In this document: in pieces, positions 32,583 through 41,610 of the stretch
How positions within the stretch are numbered: the first letter of the stretch is position 1
How the letters are laid out: the number at the start of each line of letters is the position of its first letter
NCBI GenBank assembly: GCA_027924585.1
Contig: BSBM01000764.1
Span: forward strand, 4,226,501 to 4,290,500
From: Larix kaempferi
Taxonomy: Eukaryota > Streptophyta > Pinopsida > Pinales > Pinaceae
Direction of reading: 5' to 3'
DNA length: 64,000 bases
Notes under the pieces: generated by a model
Databases searched by the model: none
Seen by the model: only the letters and a program-made list of their open reading frames with translations
Told to the model about the DNA's origin: nothing
Position numbers and translations under genes: made by a program

Positions 32583-33953
32583 CTACATTGTTTGCTCGTG
32601 AAGGTGAGGAAACTTGTCGATCAATTTAGTAGCAAAGTACCATTTTCCTTGTGCTGGGATTAGTCCGTATTTTGCAACCTGAAATAAGGGAATTGTGTTT
32701 GTCCTTGTATGGCATACTCGTCGTCCCACAATGGTGTTGCAAGGAAGAGGCTCTTGAACATCTGGATGGATGTCGTCGGGTTCTGATTTATGCAAGTCGC
32801 TATGTTCCAATAGTGGTGCATGGTATGGTCGAAGTAGATCCGCGTTGAATATTGGATGTAGACTAAGGCAGGAAGGAATGTAGAGCTAGAAATCATTTTC
32901 GCCAATCTGCCAAATAATACCGTATGGACCATATCGCAAAGGTTTCAACTTCTTGTATGGGCTAATGAAGCGTTCCTTCTTGATATGTAACCATACCTTA
33001 TCCCCAATTTGAAATGAATGAGGCATACGATGCTTATCGTTTTGGGCCTTATATTTCGCGTTTCCTCTGTGCAACATGTCATGTGCTTGTCGTTGGATAT
33101 CGCATCTATGATCTTGAAACTTGACTACTTTGCCAACTTCTCGCTGGTTGTGGTCATTTTTGTTCGACTGTGTCGAGGAGCTGATCAAGTCGATAGGTAC
33201 TAAGTGTTGAAATCCGTAACATATATCAAATGGACTCTTTCCCATAGAGTTGTGTTGAGCACGATTGTAGTTGTGATGTATGTATGGAAGACTATCATCC
33301 CATGTTAGTCGATGCGTGTGGTTGTACATGCGAAGCATTTGTACGACCAAGTGATTCACAACTTATGTCTATCCGTCTGTCTGAGGATGTAAAGCTGTTG
33401 ACAATGAGAGTCTTGTGTCTAGCTACTGCCAAAGAGTTTTCCAAAAGATGCTAACGAATCTGGCATTTCGGTTGGAAATAATGGTTGTCGGTAGACCAAA
33501 GTGTTTCCAAACATGTGCGAAGAAGAGATAAGTGGTTTGTTGTGTTGTCATCATCTTCTTGCATGGAATGAGAATGGCCATCTTAGAAAATCTGTCGACC
33601 ACTACTAAGATCACATCATGCTGATGTTTGGTATTCGTATATCCCGTCAAGTAGTCCATAGAAATAGATTCCCATGGTCGACTAGGAACTAGAAAAGGTG
33701 TATATAATCCCTGTCGTCGATTAGGCGGTTTAGCAATGGCACAAACCACACATGATCGAATGTACTTTTTGATGTTAGTTTTAAGTGTAGGCCAAAAGAA
33801 ATATTTCTGAAGAATAGCAAGGGTTCTTATAGTATTGTTGTAGTGCGCGTCCGAAATGAGCTGTTGTCGATGCTCACCTATCCATACACAAAGCTGTCTG
33901 AGCTTGTATAGCAAGGTATCCTTTAGGAAATAGTCGACATTCGATGACTTGTC
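32583..33953 (-). pseudogene. Ty3/gypsy integrase pseudogene, catalytic Asp mutated
   Basis: Integrase would insert element cDNA into the genome. One minus-strand frame runs from 33953 to a stop at 32583 with in-frame stops at 33423, 33369, 33363 and 32886 and no frameshift. Seen in order: zinc-binding region (YFFWPTLKTNIKKYIRSC, CVVCAIAKP), core start SMDYLTGY and VVVDRFSKMAILIP, then PTTIISNRNARFVSIFW. Relatives have SDRDPRF here, so the second catalytic Asp is Asn. HPQTDG and the GDKVWLH C-terminal motif follow, then a tail (DLLRPYHAPLLEHSD). The second histidine of the zinc domain is not evident. Confidence 0.9.
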
Positions 33954-35639
33954 TGTCACATCCCCTTCCATCTATCCAATGCAAGGGAGGGAACATAACT
34001 GCAACATGGGGTGTCTAATTCATCCCCAATCCATAATGATAAAATTTTGCCATTTAAAATAAGATGCACAATTCATTTACACAGTGAAATAAAACATATT
34101 AACACACAGCTATAATGGAATGTATCAGCATACTATTCACAAACAGGTGATGAATTATCATGCGAGGAAGCCATAATAAGATATACACAGATTACATGTT
34201 AGCCATAATAAGATATGCATTCATCATCCAAATATCAGTCATTATTTAATACATTACAGAACATAGAATTAACACAACTCATTTAATAAACACAGAGGAA
34301 TAACCATAATAACATACAAGCAGAAGGAGATGCATCAGCCTATTTCTTTCAGGAAGAATGATGAAATGGTCATACAGTAATCCATCCCATTCTCATGCTA
34401 TGCACATGCATCATGCCAACTAACTTAAGATAATCATTTCATCCAAGTAACATAAATAATTTAACATACAGGATTAACACATTGTTGAACACATAATGCA
34501 AATAAAGTAATCCACAAAGAATACTTATCTTGAAATGCAAATGTCCAAACAATTGGCTACGTGAGAGCAACGTTCCACCCAACCATATATCTCTGTCCAA
34601 CCTGTATTCTTTCAGCTGAGAGATCACCCCTGAGTTGGGCTATGTATCCACTAAGGAGGAACAAGACAGGCTCACTCACAGCCATGGATTCACTCAAATG
34701 GTCATGCTAAGCTAGCACACAGCTGGATTTATCAAGCATGCAATAAGGAAAATGAGGAGGATGCTAAGCCAGTTAGCTCAACCACAGAGCTACAGACATC
34801 TCAAACTAAATTCAAGCAATCCCATCCTCTGTTCAAACATCCACCCTTGGATTTCCCACCATTCTGGCAACAAAATAACCCAATCCCATCACTGGGTTTT
34901 TGGGATATCAAAACTGGATTTTCCAATGGATTTTCGGGTAACTAATGCTCCCAAATTCACCCCCAAGGTTCATACCTATGGATCCCCCATTGGATTTCAC
35001 TATCAAATACCAATTCTGGGCGTTTATGGCTCTTCAAAACGTGGATTTTTTCAAAGTTGCGATTTCTGGTTTTTCTCCCTGCTGGCAATTCGTTTTTGGA
35101 TGGAAAATGATGCTGGTAAATTCGGCAATGGGATGGGGATGAGGAAGAAGCAACTCCCATGAGGTAGAGTCGCTTGTGGTACAAGAAAACAGAGCTCATA
35201 CTCTGCCATACGAATGTTTGGGCTGCCCATGCTCCATTGAAGCCATGGACTGAATTCCTCAACCACTTCCTTACAACAGAAATAAATGTCAGCAAGGTAA
35301 GTCAAATGGGTTCTCAAGGTGACATATGGCAGCCTATGTTTCAATCCCATAGGCCCCTCACCACTCCCTAGTGGATACACATGGCCCCTTCTCATTCATT
35401 GCCTCCATAGCCAGTTTTAGTATTTTATTGCATGATGTTTATTTACATCATTTTTACAATGTTCCATGGCTAAATAGCACATGGGAAACATAATGTCTAA
35501 TACTTTCCTTTAAATAACATTCGAGCTTCCACTAGCGGGGCCTTGGCCTTGAGCTCCACGCTAGGAAAACCTACATCACATGTATACAACATTTACATTA
35601 AAAGCTAACATATCCTAAGGGTCAAAATGGGGTATTACA
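33954..35639 (-). repeat. 1,686-bp LTR of the family also seen at 15144-16454
   Basis: Plus-strand ends are TGTCACATCC (33954) and GGTATTACA (35639). The adjoining tcccctccccctt (35641-35653) is a minus-strand polypurine tract, which fixes the orientation. Blocks shared with the solo LTR at 15144 include gcaacgttcc-cccaaccata, the gagctgggc-like block, and a 36-bp block at 35530-35565 identical to 16345-16380. Confidence 0.85.
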
Positions 35640-35757
35640 ATCCCCTCCCCCTTAGAATAACATCATCCTCGGTGTTCCAAGACTTAGGAATACATATACA
35701 ATTTATACATGTCCAAAATTTCAAAAAACTTTGCAGGTCTGCCCTACATTTTATCCT

Positions 35758-36302
35758 TTACTTTGAACTTTCAGGATCAAGTCCCTTGACTTCCATGAAA
35801 TTCTCCCACTGTTTCTGGTCTTTCAGCTCATCCACAAGTCTGAAAACGTTATGGCTGCTACCCTCTTGAGGTTCCCTTGTTGGGCAGTTGCGGAGGCAAT
35901 GATGTCCTCCACATCTCCAACATTTCACCAGCTGCTTCATCTTTACCTGCTCAATTTTCTTTGAGTATTCATGCCTGGAACGTTTCTTAATGGACCGATT
36001 GGACGAATGCCTCATCCTTGATCCACTTTCTTTTCCCTTACTGATTGCTCTCATAATACTTTTTACCTCTCTTTGAAGACCAATAGAGTTCTGCAAAACC
36101 TTGTGGTTCATCTCATTCTGCCTCTTTTGTATCTTGAGCATCTCTCCAAGATTTTCTTAGGTCTTGTAAATTGTTTGAAGAAGACTTTCAGCCAATTCCA
36201 ACAGCCTATGGTCTGCTGCCATGATCTTTGTGCGCAGCTGGTTCTCACTGTACTTACAAGCAACACTTGCTTCGCAACAGTTGCCACAAACTAGTTTCAC
36301 TT
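35758..36302 (-). pseudogene. Gag-like protein with zinc knuckle, minus strand
   Basis: The frame reads CGNCCEASVACKYSENQL, then AADHRLLELAESLLQTIYKT, a stop at 36157-36159, and a coiled-coil-like stretch from MLKIQKRQNEMNHKVLQ. A basic segment leads to a zinc knuckle CWRCGGHHCLRNCP (around 35905). The knuckle has the CX2CX3HX4C spacing common in plant Ty3/gypsy Gag. The protein ends at the stop at 35758-35760. A pyrimidine-rich stretch ending in cag just upstream (minus strand, about 36303) looks like a splice acceptor, so an exon boundary is possible. Confidence 0.65.
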
Positions 36303-37119
36303 TTTTCGCCTGTGAAATTCATCATTATAATTTCTGTTAGGCCAAGCATAATATAACATTAAAATAACTTAGTCAATTAGCTTTCCAATTGATATGAAAT
36401 CCCATGCCTTGGCCATGAGACTTTCATACTTTTCATGCTTTCCCAACAGGCACATGAGCTCATTCATGTCCATTCTTTCACAAGGGATTAACTACTTCAG
36501 CATTCACAATTTATTTCAAACAAATAAACACACTCTACTTTCAGCCATACACGCATTCAAAATTTTCTGTTTTTATGAATGCATCAATAAAAAGGAAAGA
36601 GAGAGCAGTAAGAGTTTTCTCCTCTTCGTCTTGTTCCATTCTGGAACCCACACCACCACTGTGGTTTTCATGCTCCTAGCCTCTTTCACTTCCATGTGAA
36701 TGCTTGACCAACCCTTCTTCGCTATGACACTTAGTGTCTATGGTCTATTTCAAACCTCTCGACCATGGAGTCCCTCCACATGGTTTGTTTACAACTCCCT
36801 TGGCTTCTAGTACCCCTACAAGTCCAATAGCGCCATCATTCACTTATGCGCAAGCCGAGCCCTTTTAGGATAGTCACATGTCGACACGCATCCTTAATAT
36901 TCTTTCATAGTCATTGCTTCCAGCAATACCTACACTCAAACATTGAATTAATTCACATGTTTAGTTTATTTTCGTAGGAAATCATAACCAAATCATATAC
37001 ACATGTATATTCATAAGCATGAAATTACAAGGTAACCAAATACTTATTTGCATTGGAGGTTTTCACTTTATTCCATAGGGTCCTTCTTGCTTTACAAGCC
37101 TTGGAATCGCCTATGGACT
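36303..37119. other. Unassigned region
   Basis: No domain, LTR edge or repeat is recognised. It may hold the 5' part of the minus-strand gag element. Confidence 0.4.
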
Positions 37120-37310
37120 TGGATGTTTGGCCAGCACGCAGGCTGCCCCTCATCATCAAATAATCTTGTATGCTTGGCCACCACGCAGGCTGCTCCACAA
37201 CACCAAATAATCTTGTATGTTTGGCCAGCACGCAGGCTGCTCCACAACATCAAACAACCTTGTATGTTTGGCCAGCACGCAGGCTGCTCCAAATCATCAA
37301 ATAACCTTGC
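37120..37310. repeat. 47-bp minisatellite, four units
   Basis: The word tgtttggccagcacgcaggc (one copy tgcttggccaccacg) starts at 37124, 37171, 37218 and 37265, an exact 47-bp period. Each is followed by tgctccacaacaccaaataa-like sequence. Confidence 0.92.
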
Positions 37311-37414
37311 TTCTTGTAATGGCCAATGTTTCCAACAAGGAAACAATAGTGCATCAGCTTAATTGTTACAAGACTTATACTTGAAATCTTCATCATTCCA
37401 GATTCCAATCCGGT

Positions 37415-38210
37415 ATGATGCCGGTAGTCTTCCTGAATCAATTCCAGCTTCCAATCCGGTATGATGCCGATACTGATCTTCTGTCTACTTTTAGGCAGAA
37501 CAAAGCCACTCACCTTTCTGATCACATTCAGGAATGGCGAAGACGGAAGCAACTCATCAAGGCTGAGATCACCTTAGAGTTCCTTCTAGAGTGGTATTTG
37601 AAGTCACTCCTTCCTTATATTTCTAAGGATGTTGCAACTTCTGGGGTAAGTTCTTAGGAATAAGCAATCCTAAGGACCCAGGAGCTTGACTTAGTTTATT
37701 CCCAATCTAGGATCCTCTATGAGATCATTCCGGACACACCGAGATCTAATATAGATCTTGGAAAACCTAATCCTGGACCGCATGTCGATGGCATTGTTGG
37801 TTCAACAGATTCAGCAGCACTTGAAGCTTTAACAAAACAAGTTCACGCACTCTCTGTGAAGCAATCTACTGCTAAACTAACTACAGTTGCAGCCTCCCCT
37901 TCAACAACTGAATCTGTACAACAGGTGTAGACAAACCAAAAGGTTCCTCGGCAACCCAACAACAACAAAAAGAAGGGTAAGAAAGGGGAGGGGAACCATC
38001 AAAAAGCCAAAAACATTGAGAATTCCAAGGAGGGAAAGAAAGAGAAAAAGAAGGTAAAGTCACCCTTGAAAACTTTGCAAGGACGAACACGTTACTCATT
38101 AATTCCCTTTATTAGACGAATCCCAGAAGCTACTTCGAGAAAAGAAACTGGTTGTCTTGAAGGATTCGTTTCCTCATGGACAAGGCCTAGCTTCTTGAAA
38201 CTCTAGTGCT
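37415..38210 (+). pseudogene. gypsy gag pseudogene
   Basis: A capsid-like segment reads FLNQFQLPIRYDADTDLLST and HLSDHIQEWRRRKQLIKAEI. Stops follow at 37655 and 37661, then the frame continues through VHALSVKQSTAKLTTVAASP and a lysine-rich run (NNNKKKGKKGEGNHQKAKN), with another stop at 37928. A one-base frame change near 38060 leads to a degraded zinc-finger-like KLCKDEHVTH and LLREKKLVVLKDSFPHGQG. A 46-bp duplication (ttccaatccggtatgatgcc at 37403 and 37449) lies at its start. Confidence 0.8.
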
Positions 38211-38255
38211 GGGGGCACTTCTTGTGCTTCATCAACTGATCAATCATTCATTAAC

Positions 38256-39773
38256 ATGGTTAACTCGCACATGATACTGCAAACCAGATCCAGGAATTAT
38301 AACCCGGACATGCAACAGAAAGATAAAGAAGTTCCTGAGTCATCTTCTCCTCTTCACATTGAGAGACCAACAGATTCTATGCCGAAGATACCTAAGGGTG
38401 TCTACAAATGGGCTATGCAAAACCCTAATGTGCGAGCTGCTCCCAACTACTCTGTTGTATAGGACCTAGCCCAAACACCATGTGCAATGTCCACATTAGA
38501 AGTCTTGCAAAGCTTCCCTTTGCAGCAGAATGCACTTTTATCAGCCATCGGGAGCATGGATTCTTCAAGTATGCTTTCATGGTTTGATATGTCAAATATC
38601 AAACCCCGGTTACCGTATCACGTAGCCTTCCAGATTGAATTAGTTCATGGTCTGAAAACCATTAGACGAACCATTTTAGATGAAGGTGCGTCTACGTGTG
38701 TAATGTCAATATCCTGTTGGAAATCCCTTGGCTCTCCTAAGTTAGACCCTTCCAACACACTACTTACGGATTTTGACGGAATATCGTTCCGCCCACATGG
38801 ATTCTTTCCCGCGTTTGATATTGAACTAGATGGTAAGTTAGTGTCTATGGAGGTTGAAGTTTTGGATGCTCCTCTTGACTACAATCTATTGTTAGGAAGG
38901 AGTTGGACATATGCTATGCAAGCTATCCCATCATCCATTTTCCGAGTAATCATGTTCCCACACGAAGGCAAGATCATCACGATTGATCAAATTTCCTTCA
39001 CTCGGAAGAATAACACTACTTCATCGGATTCAACTATCCCCTTGATTGATTAGACTCATCCACCCAACGAGAGTCTGGGAGCAGGCATGTATTCATCGTT
39101 GATGGGCACTTTTGACTTACCTTCTCCCGTAAACTACATTGGTTCAATGAGCACCACTGAAGTTTTGTCTCAGGAAGTTTTCACAATCAGTCGAACAACT
39201 GATCCATGGATCCTTCCCACTCAACAAGAACCAATTGTGCCCTTATCTGTTGCAGAAGTGGCGTATCAAGCATCACAAAAGGATGCAACAGATTATATCT
39301 CGACTCCGTTCGTCTCCACAAAGTAATATATTGACTATTCACCTGCATGGTTAGTCAACTCCATCCATTATTTTGATTGTCTGGATACCGTTTTACCTTC
39401 CGATGAGGCTATTTTGGAAGCCATGATAGGTCTAGATCAGCCGTGGGAACACATGCATCACAGATCCTATTTCCTCCCAGATCTGGACAAGATAGAGAAT
39501 GGTGAGTTTTCAGTGAGACCTGGTGGTGATATCGATTTTTCCATCACTCATTCTACTACACAAATGATTTATGTTGAAGGTAACATGGAAAACATATCGA
39601 AGACTATACCGATTGATATCTCCACTAAACCTGGCATTGTGGAAAACATTTTTATTGGAGAAAATTGTTCTCCTGATGAGATCACTTTGTATACCAATTC
39701 ATTTAAGGAATTCTACGACACTTACACCTGGTCTTACAAGCAGAAGTTAGGCTTTGACCTTTCGGTCACCTGA
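38256..39773 (+). pseudogene. gypsy protease and pre-RT region, one frame with three stops
   Basis: One frame is broken only by stops at 38460, 39051 and 39324. Near 38630-38960 it reads LPYHVAFQIELVHGLKTIRR, LDEGASTCVMSISCWKSLGS and DAPLDYNLLLGRSWTYAMQA, followed by FRVIMFPHEGKIITIDQ. This is the retropepsin-like domain of a plant gypsy group in which the usual DSGA box is DEGA. Further on, IFIGENCSPDEITLYTNSFK and TYTWSYKQKLGFDLS is the conserved segment preceding RT. The frame ends where RT should begin. Confidence 0.85.
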
Positions 39774-39936
39774 GCCTAGAAATGGGCTCTACCTGAAAAA
39801 GTATTATGCTTAGTCTCATATGAATTTTCTTGTATTATAATTGTACATGTTTATAGAGTTAGTATTTTATTTTTATTTTTTGTGTCTTATCTGTCTTCTA
39901 GATTATGGTTTCAGATGACAACTTAGTGCTTTCTAT

Positions 39937-40343
39937 GATTCGTTGATGGCGCTAGTCGCCACACCCGTCAATTGGCTTCAGCAGCTTGGGTTATTTACTC
40001 ACCGTCTGGTCAACTTGTGTCTTCGGGAGGCGCTTGCTTGGGCCCTACAATGACTAATGTAGTTGAGTATAGTGCAATCATTGAGTTACTTTGAGATGTT
40101 ATTCATCATGGAATTTCATGTTTGTAGGTAAGACTTGACTCGTAGTTAGTAGTACTTCACTTGATGGGTGAGTACAGAGTTAGGGATCCCTCTTTGCTTC
40201 TTCAGTTTTTGCGTGTTAGGCTACTTGAAAGACACTTTGATTTTATTGCATTTCAACATATTTCAAGGAATTTAAATTCATTAGTTGACTCATATGCAAA
40301 CTATATTTTAGATTTGCATTTGTACCATACACAATCATATTAA
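39937..40343 (+). pseudogene. gypsy RNase H pseudogene
   Basis: The domain cleaves RNA in the RNA:DNA hybrid. Readable motifs are FVDGASRHTRQLASAAWVIY, TMTNVVEYSAIIELL, VRLDS and, at the end, LNSLVDSYANYILDL. These keep the D, E, D, D positions of plant gypsy RNase H. Stops fall after IELL (about 40092) and after VRLDS (about 40142). A small frame change precedes MMGEYRVRDPSLLLQFLRV at 40161. Confidence 0.8.
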
Positions 40344-40499
40344 ACAGTCACACAAATAAAGACAAAACACATGTATATATATAAACCGATCCTTTATATA
40401 TCAGGATCAAAAAATATGAGTACGAGTCATAGTATGATGCAGTATCATAATATACAAAAATGGTCTCAAAGGCCTCAAAAATATAACATGTCTCTAACC

Positions 40500-41610
40500 C
40501 TATGGAGAGGGAGGTGCCTTTGTTAACTCTGCTACAGCCTCCCTATAACATATCACTAGCCTAGATACTTTTCTAATTAGTCGGATCCATGTTGGGGGCA
40601 TGCCTACTACATGCTCTTGCATTTCATGCGGCATCCAATCGATATTGTACATCGGGATATCATGAGTCAAACGACTCATCTTCCCCTTGAGGTTCACTAG
40701 CATGGCATATCCTGCAGCTGGCTCAATTGGTATGATAAATATCCGAGGGTGTCCGGTAGGTCTCACAGGCCCCACATCTGCATAAATCACACTTTTAGTA
40801 CTCCTACTCATCATAAAAATTATATATACATAAAATCATAAAAATGAAATAAATTTCAAAATCATAAGCACATCTTACCTATCTCTCCCCAGGATGATCC
40901 TGGAGGAAGAGCAAGCTCTGGATCTCCTCATAAATCCATACCTGCATACGGGAACTATTCTAGAGCCAACACTTAGAGGATCCACCATCCAAGATAATAT
41001 TTGTCAACATAAGAAAGAGTAGCCTCGCCACCACCCTGGTGCAATAAGATATCTCCCCGTCGATTCATCAATGGATCGCGAGGATCCAGTACTGGTAGAG
41101 CCATCCCCTAGCTCAAAGCAGGGACTCTCTCTCAAAGAAGCTACACAAGATGCTTCCATATCCAAATTTTTTCTTCTTCCCAGTTTTGAATTCAGTCAAT
41201 TGGTGTTTCATATTCACCAAGAGACCTGAACACCAGTCAAATGCTACACCATGCAAGCATTCAACCCTGATTTGCATGTAGTTTCGAGAGGCCAAATGTT
41301 GTGCGGCACTCCCTCCAATCCTGTTAAGTGTGCTTAGTATCACTTTCAGCGGGAAGCTTGCAACAGAGCCAATTGGGACTTGGCTACCACTATTTTCGGT
41401 ATACGACAAACAATAAGTGTTGATGTAATCCTAGATTGAAAGTACACCTAACCCTCGGTATGTTCCTTTGAGGTTAGCCCCCACACCTCTACGGGATAAA
41501 CCAGTGATAAAGTAAATATCGTCTATGGTGATGTCTAACATCTCCTCTTGGATATCAAACATGCCTTGATCGGCATCCTAGTAGTTGACGAGCATTTGGA
41601 GCAAATGTGT
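40500..41610 (-). pseudogene. Plant-mobile-domain-like gene, intron-containing, decayed
   Basis: On the minus strand from about 41575 the frame gives GMFDIQEEMLDITIDDIYFI, TGLSRRGVGANLKGTYRGLG, a stop at 41431, then the block 41409-41113. That block contains IGGSAAQHLASRNYMQIRVE and KKKKFGYGSILCSF. The DITIDDIYFITGL segment resembles the start of the plant mobile domain (PMD, PF10536). After a further open stretch (VWIYEEIQSLLFL) comes gtaag near 40878. An acceptor-like atttatgcag near 40783 leads into the block ending at 40500 (YNIDWMPHEMQEHVVG). Splice-like edges suggest a host gene or a gene carried by a transposon. The PMD assignment is tentative. Confidence 0.5.

Larger units (their letters stand above)
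32019..33953 (-). mobile_element. Ty3/gypsy remnant (3' half), minus strand
   Basis: On the minus strand the order is integrase, C-terminal tail, polypurine tract (plus-strand ctccttcctta, about 32560-32571) and 3' LTR. The 5' half is missing. The integrase is cut at 33953 by insertion of the LTR at 33954. No RT or RNase H of this element was found on the other side of that LTR. Confidence 0.8.
33954..36302 (-). mobile_element. LTR retroelement with gag-like frame next to a 1.69-kb LTR, minus strand
   Basis: In minus orientation a gag-like reading frame (36302-35758) is followed within about 110 bp by a polypurine tract and a 1,686-bp LTR. No protease, RT or integrase lies between gag and the LTR. 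The layout therefore matches a gag-only (TR-GAG type) element or an internal deletion. No second LTR was found, so the upstream end is unknown. It inserted into the gypsy integrase at 33953; the pentamer left of the LTR is ttgtc. Confidence 0.7.
37403..40343 (+). mobile_element. Ty3/gypsy remnant, plus strand, RT missing
   Basis: Pieces appear in gypsy order: gag (37415-38210), protease and linker (38256-39773), then RNase H (39937-40343). The RT palm and fingers, about 1 kb in relatives, are absent between 39773 and 39937. That gap is filled by 160 bp of AT-rich sequence. No LTR or primer site was identified at either end. Confidence 0.85.
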
